Positions 14,776 through 19,315 of a stretch of 19,315 bases of DNA are shown piece by piece. Made by a program: the position numbers and the translations under genes. This DNA is from Citromicrobium sp. (lineage in GTDB: Bacteria; Pseudomonadota; Alphaproteobacteria; Sphingomonadales; Sphingomonadaceae). Under the pieces are notes generated by a model. It was given only the letters and a program-made list of their open reading frames with translations, had not been told where the DNA came from and made no database searches. Position 1 is the first letter of the stretch; each line of letters begins with the position of its first letter. Location: positions 1 through 19,315 of the forward strand of contig PAVA01000076.1 in NCBI GenBank assembly GCA_002712945.1. Reading direction: 5' to 3'.

Positions 14776-17376
14776 ATGTCCGCTCCCGCAATCAAGGCTG
14801 TGCTGGGCCCGACCAATACCGGCAAGACCCACCTCGCCATAGAGCGGATGTGCGCCCATTCGAGCGGAGCGATCGGCTTTCCCCTGCGCCTGCTGGCCCG
14901 CGAGGTGTACGACCGGGTGGTCGCGATCAAGGGCGAGAAGGCCGTCGCACTCATCACCGGCGAGGAGCGGATCGAGCCGAAGGACGCGCGCTATTTCCTC
15001 TGCACCGCCGAAGCCATGCCGCGCGCCAATGGTATGGAGGGGGGCGGCGGCCATGCGTTCGTCGCGGTCGACGAGGTGCAGCTCGCCGCCGACCGCGAGC
15101 GCGGGCACGTCTTCACCGACCGGCTGCTCAATGCCCGGGGGCGCGAGGAGACCATGCTGCTGGGCTCGTCGACCGCCGCGCCAGTCATCAAGTCGCTGAT
15201 CCCGCACGTGGAAATGAACGAGCGCCCGCGCTTCTCCACCCTCACCCATGCGGGCGCGAAGAAGCTGTCCCGCCTGCCCAAGCGCAGCGCGGTGGTCGCC
15301 TTCTCCTCCGAGCAGGTCTACGCCATCGCCGAAATGCTGCGGCGCCATCGCGGCGGGGCGGCGGTGGTGATGGGCGCGCTCAGCCCGGAGACGCGCAACC
15401 GCCAGGTCGAACTCTTCCAGAACGGCGAGGTCGATTACATCGTCGCGACCGACGCGATCGGCATGGGTCTCAATCTCGATGTGACTCACGTAGCCTTCGC
15501 CAGCCTCGCCAAGTTCGACGGGGTCAAGCGTCGGCGGCTAACCCCTGCGGAGATGGCCCAGATCGCAGGGCGCGCCGGGCGGCACCACAAGGATGGCAGC
15601 TTCGGCGCACTGGTCGGAATGGGTGGGCAGGACGCCGAGTTCACCGAGGAAGAGATCTACGCGATCGAGGAACATCGCTTCCAGCCGCTCACCAAGCTGT
15701 TCTGGCGCGAGGCCGAACCGCGGTTCGATTCGCTTGGGGTCCTGATCGACGATCTGACCCGCAAGCCCGAGGAACGCGAGCTGGCCCCCGCGCCCGAGGC
15801 AATCGACCTGGCGGTGCTGCGCAAGCTCGCCGAACAGCCGCTCGCGCAGACCGTGCGCGGCCCGGCCAATGTCCGGCGCTTCTGGGAGGTCTGCTCGCTG
15901 CCCGATTTCCGCGCGTCGGGCGTCGATACCCATGCGCGTTTCGTCGCCCGGCTATGGCAGGACTTGCGCGCGGGCTATATCGGAGCGGATTACGTCGCGG
16001 CGCGAATCGCCGAGCTGGACACGGTACGCGGCGACATTGCCGTGCTACAGGGGCGGATAGCCGCGATCCGATCCTGGGCCTATATCTGCCAGCGGCCCGA
16101 CTGGGTGCTCGCCCGCGACGAGATGGCGGCGCGCGCCCGCGCGGTGGAGGCCCGCCTGTCCGATGCGCTGCACATGCGCCTGACCGAGCGGTTCGTGAAT
16201 CGAAGGACATCCGTTTTGATGAAGCATCTTGGCAACGATCCTGCGCTCCTTCCCATTTCGCTGGAGGACGACGGCACCTTGCTGGTCGAGGATCAGGCCA
16301 TCGGCAAGCTGGAGGGGTTCCGCTTTTCGATCGATCCGCATGCGGCGGCAGGCGATCGCAAAATGCTGCTGTCGGCGGGCGAGAAAGCGCTACCCCGAAT
16401 TCTCGCCACACAGGCCGAGAAGCTGCGCGAGAGCGGGCTGGAAGGCGTGACGCTGACGGATGGCCGCGTGATGTGGGGCGCGCAGGAGATCGCCCGGCTC
16501 GAACACCCGGTCGACCCGGCAGAACCCCGGCTGAAGCCGGCGCGCGAGCTCGACCGCCTGCCCGATGGCGCCCGCGAGGCGTTCCTGGGCGCGATCCAGG
16601 CGAAGGTGACCGAATGGCTCGCCCCGCTCGAGCCGCTGCGCAAGCTCCAGCTCGCCTCCAAGAGCGAGGATGCGACCTCGTGGGCGCGTGCGCTGCTGCT
16701 CAACCTGCTCGACGGGCATGGCATTGTGACGCGCGAGCGTGCGGGGATCGAGAACCTGCCCAAGGAAGCGCGGCCGTTCCTGCGAAAGGTCGGCGTGGTG
16801 TTCGGCGCGCTCGACATTTTCGCGCCCGCGCTGCTCAAGCCCGCGCCGCGCCTTGCGATGAAGCAGGCGGGGATCGACTCCCGCCCGGTGGATGACGCCA
16901 TGCGGTCGGTCATCCCGGCGACCAGGCCGGTGCCCGCCGGGTACCGCCCGGCCGGCGAGCAACTGGTGCGCGTCGACATTGCCGAAAAGCTGTTCAAGCA
17001 GGCACATGAGGCGCGAGGCAAAAAGGGGCGCGGCGCGCCCTTCGTGCTCGACCCGGCACTGGCGGTCTCGACCGGATTGACGCCCGACAGCATCAAGCGC
17101 CTGCTCGGCGCGGCCGGTTTCCGCATGCTCGACGGCAAGCCGCTGCCCGAGGGCGCGTTCGGCCCTCCCCTGCCCGATCGCTGGCGCTGGTTGCCCTCCA
17201 GAAAGGGTGGCGAGGATCGGCGTCATCACGGCAAGCCGAACCGCGCCAAGGGGCCCGGCAAGGGTGGGCCGCATGCGAAGAAGCGCGGCGGAAACGCGCA
17301 GCAGCCGCGCAAGCCGAAGCCTGCCGAACCGCGTCCCGAAAATGCCTTCGCCGCTTTGAAGGACATGCTTTCGTAA
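14776..17376 (+). CDS. SUV3-like DExH/Q superfamily 2 helicase
   Basis: An ATP-dependent helicase of 866 residues related to the mitochondrial RNA-degradosome helicase SUV3 and its alphaproteobacterial homologues. It probably unwinds RNA in turnover. Motif I is GPTNTGKT (11-18), motif II is DEVQ (99-102; SUV3 has DEIQ), and motif VI is QIAGRAGR (262-269). The C-terminal ~50 residues are a basic Lys/Arg/Gly/Pro-rich tail suited to nucleic-acid binding. The start is uncertain. ATG 14776 (MSAPAIKAVLG) begins right at the conserved region; ATG 14764 and GTG 14716, the latter with AGGGA at a good distance, are alternatives that would add 4 or 20 residues. It is first in a tight plus-strand group with the S4 protein (16 bases downstream) and fdxA, and divergent from the M23 peptidase. 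Confidence 0.88.
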   Translation: MSAPAIKAVLGPTNTGKTHLAIERMCAHSSGAIGFPLRLLAREVYDRVVAIKGEKAVALITGEERIEPKDARYFLCTAEAMPRANGMEGGGGHAFVAVDEVQLAADRERGHVFTDRLLNARGREETMLLGSSTAAPVIKSLIPHVEMNERPRFSTLTHAGAKKLSRLPKRSAVVAFSSEQVYAIAEMLRRHRGGAAVVMGALSPETRNRQVELFQNGEVDYIVATDAIGMGLNLDVTHVAFASLAKFDGVKRRRLTPAEMAQIAGRAGRHHKDGSFGALVGMGGQDAEFTEEEIYAIEEHRFQPLTKLFWREAEPRFDSLGVLIDDLTRKPEERELAPAPEAIDLAVLRKLAEQPLAQTVRGPANVRRFWEVCSLPDFRASGVDTHARFVARLWQDLRAGYIGADYVAARIAELDTVRGDIAVLQGRIAAIRSWAYICQRPDWVLARDEMAARARAVEARLSDALHMRLTERFVNRRTSVLMKHLGNDPALLPISLEDDGTLLVEDQAIGKLEGFRFSIDPHAAAGDRKMLLSAGEKALPRILATQAEKLRESGLEGVTLTDGRVMWGAQEIARLEHPVDPAEPRLKPARELDRLPDGAREAFLGAIQAKVTEWLAPLEPLRKLQLASKSEDATSWARALLLNLLDGHGIVTRERAGIENLPKEARPFLRKVGVVFGALDIFAPALLKPAPRLAMKQAGIDSRPVDDAMRSVIPATRPVPAGYRPAGEQLVRVDIAEKLFKQAHEARGKKGRGAPFVLDPALAVSTGLTPDSIKRLLGAAGFRMLDGKPLPEGAFGPPLPDRWRWLPSRKGGEDRRHHGKPNRAKGPGKGGPHAKKRGGNAQQPRKPKPAEPRPENAFAALKDMLS

Positions 17377-17392
17377 TGCGGCGGGGTCGCTG

Positions 17393-17695
17393 ATGCGGCT
17401 CGACCTGGCGCTGTGTCGCTTGCGCTTCGTGCGCACCCGCAGCGCCGCCCGGCGCCTGGTCGAGGGCGGCCACCTGCGCCTCAACGGGGCCCGCGTGGAG
17501 CGGGTAGCGCGCGATATCGCCGTCGGCGACGTGCTGACCATTCCTCGCACAGCCGGGGTGCTGGTGATCCGGATCGAGGCCCTGCCCGAGCGGCGCGGAC
17601 CGCCCGCCGAAGCGCGCGAGTGCTACAGTCTGCTTGACCGCGCGGGCACCGACCCACTAGCAGCGGCGCGAGATACAAACGGCGCGCAAGGATAA
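17393..17695 (+). CDS. S4-domain RNA-binding protein (HslR-like)
   Basis: A 100-residue protein with an S4 RNA-binding domain at about 1-55: RLDLALCRLRFVRTRSAARR, LVEGGHLRLNGARVERVARD, then VGDVLTI. It resembles E. coli Hsp15 (HslR), which binds 50S subunits carrying nascent chains; the same target here is inference. A short tail (about 65-100) lacks recognisable motifs. The ATG at 17393 has GGCGGGG a few bases upstream. It begins 16 bases after the helicase stop and ends 6 bases before fdxA, whose ribosome-binding site overlaps its last codons, so the three genes form an operon. Confidence 0.9.
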   Translation: MRLDLALCRLRFVRTRSAARRLVEGGHLRLNGARVERVARDIAVGDVLTIPRTAGVLVIRIEALPERRGPPAEARECYSLLDRAGTDPLAAARDTNGAQG

Positions 17696-17701
17696 CGCCC
17701 C

Positions 17702-18040
17702 ATGACCTACGTCGTCACCGACGCCTGCATCAAATGCAAATATACCGACTGCGTCGAGGTTTGCCCGGTCGACTGCTTCTACGAGGGCGAGAACATGCTG
17801 GTCATCAACCCCAGCGAGTGCATCGACTGCGGCGTGTGCGAGCCCGAGTGCCCGGCCGAGGCGATCCTGCCCGATACCGAGGACAACCTCGAGAAGTGGC
17901 TGGAGCTCAACACCAAGTTCTCCAACGAATGGCCCAATATCACCCAGAAGAAGGATCCGCCCGAGGACGCCGACGAGCACAAGGGCGAAGAAGGCAAGTT
18001 CGAGAAATTCTTCAGCCCGGAACCGGGCGAGGGAGACTGA
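17702..18040 (+). CDS. fdxA: 7Fe ferredoxin FdxA ([3Fe-4S][4Fe-4S])
   Basis: A 112-residue low-potential electron carrier. The cysteines C9, C12, C17, C21, C25, C40, C43, C46 and C50 match the Azotobacter ferredoxin I pattern. By that match C9, C17 and C50 bind a [3Fe-4S] cluster and C21, C40, C43 and C46 a [4Fe-4S] cluster. The acidic C-terminal extension (about 60-112) is typical of this family. The start is well supported by AAGGA (17688-17692), 9 bases upstream. It sits between the S4 protein and a YihY membrane protein, with carD just beyond. Its physiological partner is unknown. The last codons contain a GCCCGG-AA-CCGGGC palindrome (18015-18028). Confidence 0.96.
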   Translation: MTYVVTDACIKCKYTDCVEVCPVDCFYEGENMLVINPSECIDCGVCEPECPAEAILPDTEDNLEKWLELNTKFSNEWPNITQKKDPPEDADEHKGEEGKFEKFFSPEPGEGD

Positions 18041-18043
18041 GTC

Positions 18044-18066
18044 GAGTCCCCTGAAAAGGGGGACTT
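18044..18066 (+). promoter_or_regulatory. Hairpin that sequesters the yihY ribosome-binding site
   Basis: AGTCCCC (18045-18051) pairs perfectly with GGGGACT (18059-18065), with a G-T wobble closing the outside and a small A-rich loop. The right arm contains the ribosome-binding sequence GGGGGA (18058-18063), which ends 5 bases before the yihY ATG at 18069. Folding would hide the site. No T-run follows, so a terminator is less likely. Confidence 0.5.
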
Positions 18067-18068
18067 CG

Positions 18069-18851
18069 ATGTTCGGCACGCTCAAGAGAACCTGGCAGGG
18101 CGCGAACGAGGATTATGCGGGCCTCGTCGCGGCAGGCATATCCTACTACGCCTTCCTTGCCATGGTGCCGATGCTGGCGGTGATCGCGCTGCTTTACGGC
18201 CTCGTCGCCACGCCAGAGACGGTCGCCCGCGACATCGAGCTTGTCGGGCGGGCCCTGCCCCCGTCCGCCGCCACGCTGATCGGCGACCAGCTGCGCTCGG
18301 TGACGCAGAGCAACGACGGGATGAAGGGCCTCGGCCTGGCGCTGGCCTTCGGCCTCGCCCTGTTCGGCGCGCGCAATGCCGCGGGCTCGATGATTTCCGG
18401 CCTCAACGTCATTTTCAATGTCGAGGAGACGCGCGGCTTCCTCAAGGGCACGGGCATGGCGCTGGGCATCACGCTGGTGGCGGTCGCCGCGCTTGCGCTG
18501 GCGGGCGGCGCGGTCACCATGGCCGCCGCCTTGCCGAGCGAGTTTGCCCCTTTCGCGGGCTTCGGCCTCATGTTCGTGTTCGCGACGCTGGGCGCAGGGT
18601 TCCTCTATCGCTTCGCCCCCAACCATGACGCTCCGCCGTGGGGCGCGGTTCTGCCGGGTGCGCTCCTGTTCGCGCTGATCGGGGTCGGCGCGACCGCCGG
18701 GTTCGGTGCTTATGTCGCGAATTTCGCGAGCTACAACGCCACTTACGGCTCGCTCGCAGCGGTCGTCATCCTGCTGACATGGTTCTACCTGAGCGCCTAT
18801 GTCCTGCTGCTGGGAGGCGAGTTCGTGCAGGCGAGAGCGCAGCGTGACTGA
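18069..18851 (+). CDS. YihY/BrkB (UPF0761) family inner-membrane protein
   Basis: A 260-residue integral membrane protein with about six transmembrane segments (roughly 26-46, 87-112, 131-153, 161-180, 191-216 and 227-249). Family markers are GISYYAFLAMVPMLAV near the N-terminus, YRFAPNHDAPPW at about 180-191, and YGSLAAVVILLTWFYLSAYV at about 226-245, followed by LLLGGEF. The YihY/BrkB family was once called ribonuclease BN by mistake; its true function is unresolved. It begins 28 bases after fdxA with a strong but apparently hairpin-buried ribosome-binding site. It is followed by a 207-base spacer before carD. Whether it belongs functionally to the fdxA-carD group or merely sits there is unclear. 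Confidence 0.92.
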   Translation: MFGTLKRTWQGANEDYAGLVAAGISYYAFLAMVPMLAVIALLYGLVATPETVARDIELVGRALPPSAATLIGDQLRSVTQSNDGMKGLGLALAFGLALFGARNAAGSMISGLNVIFNVEETRGFLKGTGMALGITLVAVAALALAGGAVTMAAALPSEFAPFAGFGLMFVFATLGAGFLYRFAPNHDAPPWGAVLPGALLFALIGVGATAGFGAYVANFASYNATYGSLAAVVILLTWFYLSAYVLLLGGEFVQARAQRD

Positions 18852-18869
18852 TGCGTCGCATTTGTTTCA

Positions 18870-18903
18870 TTGACTCGCAATATTCGGACGAACCTGCTAT
18901 ATG
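18870..18903 (+). promoter_or_regulatory. Putative promoter for carD
   Basis: TTGACT (18870-18875) is a good -35 element, and TGCTATATG (18895-18903) offers a -10-like AT-rich stretch. The spacer is about 19-22 bases depending on which hexamer is used, longer than ideal, so the exact elements are uncertain. It would give a leader of about 150 bases. A GACTC site overlaps the -35. Confidence 0.4.
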
Positions 18904-18986
18904 GCATCGACCGTCGCGGTAGATTCTTCGACGGCACGTGAAAGTTGAAAGGCAGGTTTCCCCGGCATCACGAAGCAAGAGGATTC
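18872..18986. promoter_or_regulatory. Three GANTC sites upstream of carD
   Basis: GACTC at 18872-18876, GATTC at 18922-18926 and GATTC at 18982-18986 lie in the 207-base spacer before carD. GANTC is the CcrM methylation site used in alphaproteobacterial cell-cycle control. Two more overlap head to tail at 18039-18048, just before yihY. Confidence 0.45.
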
Positions 18987-19026
18987 GCGCCCGTACGGGC
19001 GGACGGTCCCTTTGTGCGTGTGACGC
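18911..19026 (+). promoter_or_regulatory. Structured 5' leader of carD
   Basis: The spacer contains several dyads: CCGTCG/CGACGG (18911-18916 and 18929-18934), a perfect 12-bp palindrome GCCCGTACGGGC (18989-19000), GGACGGTCC (19001-19009) and GCGT-GTG-ACGC (19016-19026). They could be protein-binding sites or RNA hairpins in the leader. I do not recognise a known riboswitch. Confidence 0.35.
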
Positions 19027-19058
19027 CTTGCCCCCGCCTTCGTAAGAAAGGAATTTTC

Positions 19059-19315
19059 ATGGCAGCCAAGGCTCTCGCCTTCGATGTCGGCGATTATGTC
19101 GTTTACCCCAAGCATGGTGTCGGCCGCGTGGTCGAACTGCAGAGCGAAGAGATCGCGGGGATGGAACTCGATCTCTACGTCCTGCGCTTCGAGAAGGAGC
19201 GGATGACGCTCCGCGTGCCGGTCAACAAGGTCGAATCGATCGGCATGCGCAAGCTCTCCAGCAACAAGACTCTCAAGGAGGCGATGGAGACGCTCAAGGG
19301 CAAGCCCAAGGTCAA
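19059..19315 (+). CDS. carD: CarD/CdnL family RNA-polymerase-binding regulator (3' end outside window)
   Basis: The first 85 residues of a CarD/CdnL protein, which in Caulobacter and mycobacteria binds the RNA polymerase beta subunit and stabilises open complexes at rRNA and growth promoters. The N-terminal RNAP-interacting, Tudor-like domain is visible: FDVGDYVVYPKHGVGRVVEL at about 8-27, then LYVLRFEKERMTLRVPV. The linker to the helical DNA-binding domain, with KLSSNKTLKEAMETL, begins before the window ends. The ATG at 19059 has AAGAAAGGAA (19045-19054) upstream, so the start is secure. The neighbourhood of ferredoxin, S4 protein and SUV3-like helicase is, to my knowledge, recurrent in alphaproteobacteria. 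Confidence 0.95.
   Translation, partial: MAAKALAFDVGDYVVYPKHGVGRVVELQSEEIAGMELDLYVLRFEKERMTLRVPVNKVESIGMRKLSSNKTLKEAMETLKGKPKV

Overview
This 19.3-kb, GC-rich window looks like ordinary chromosome from an alphaproteobacterium, probably a sphingomonad of the Erythrobacter type. The taxonomic call is inference. It rests on the protein flavour, a magnesium-type HemB (porphobilinogen synthase), a mitochondrial-SUV3-like helicase next to an S4 protein, a 7Fe ferredoxin and CarD, and regulatory signals typical of the class: a CtrA-type box and clustered GANTC sites. Genes are densely packed and no gap exceeds about 210 bases. I see no rRNA, tRNA, insertion sequence, phage gene or CRISPR array, and no block whose base composition looks foreign.

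Layout. Positions 1-634 (-) hold the 5' part of a quinone oxidoreductase. It is divergent from a DUF1192 gene (744-950 +) and clpA (1105-3468 +). A 20-bp imperfect inverted repeat (3494-3574) separates clpA from a DNA-repair pair, a ligase-associated metallo-beta-lactamase exonuclease (3644-4675 +) and a PP_1105-type ATP-dependent DNA ligase (5252-6844 +). A small DUF1842-like gene lies between them on the other strand (4710-5099 -). A DUF1275 membrane protein (6908-7549 +) converges on a DUF167 gene (7546-7824 -).

From 14647 down to 7974 on the minus strand runs a probable operon: M23 endopeptidase, hemB, two tandem GNAT acetyltransferases, a membrane-fused spermidine-synthase-like protein, and a gamma-class carbonic anhydrase. 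All junctions from hemB onward overlap by 4 to about 29 bases, so translational coupling is likely.

Divergent from it, on the plus strand, are the SUV3-like helicase (14776-17376), an S4 RNA-binding protein (17393-17695), ferredoxin fdxA (17702-18040), a YihY/BrkB membrane protein (18069-18851) and the start of carD/cdnL (19059 to the window end).

Most gene content is housekeeping: proteolysis, DNA repair, tetrapyrrole synthesis, cell wall, RNA metabolism and RNA-polymerase control. The most interesting signals lie in the spacers. They are a perfect TTAA-N7-TTAA box between the M23 and helicase genes, five GANTC sites in the short noncoding stretches around yihY and carD, a hairpin that buries the yihY ribosome-binding site, a repeat-plus-palindrome arrangement upstream of the ligase, and the reduced ligase/exonuclease locus without its usual helicase and phosphoesterase. 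I found no convincing wholly new multi-gene system.
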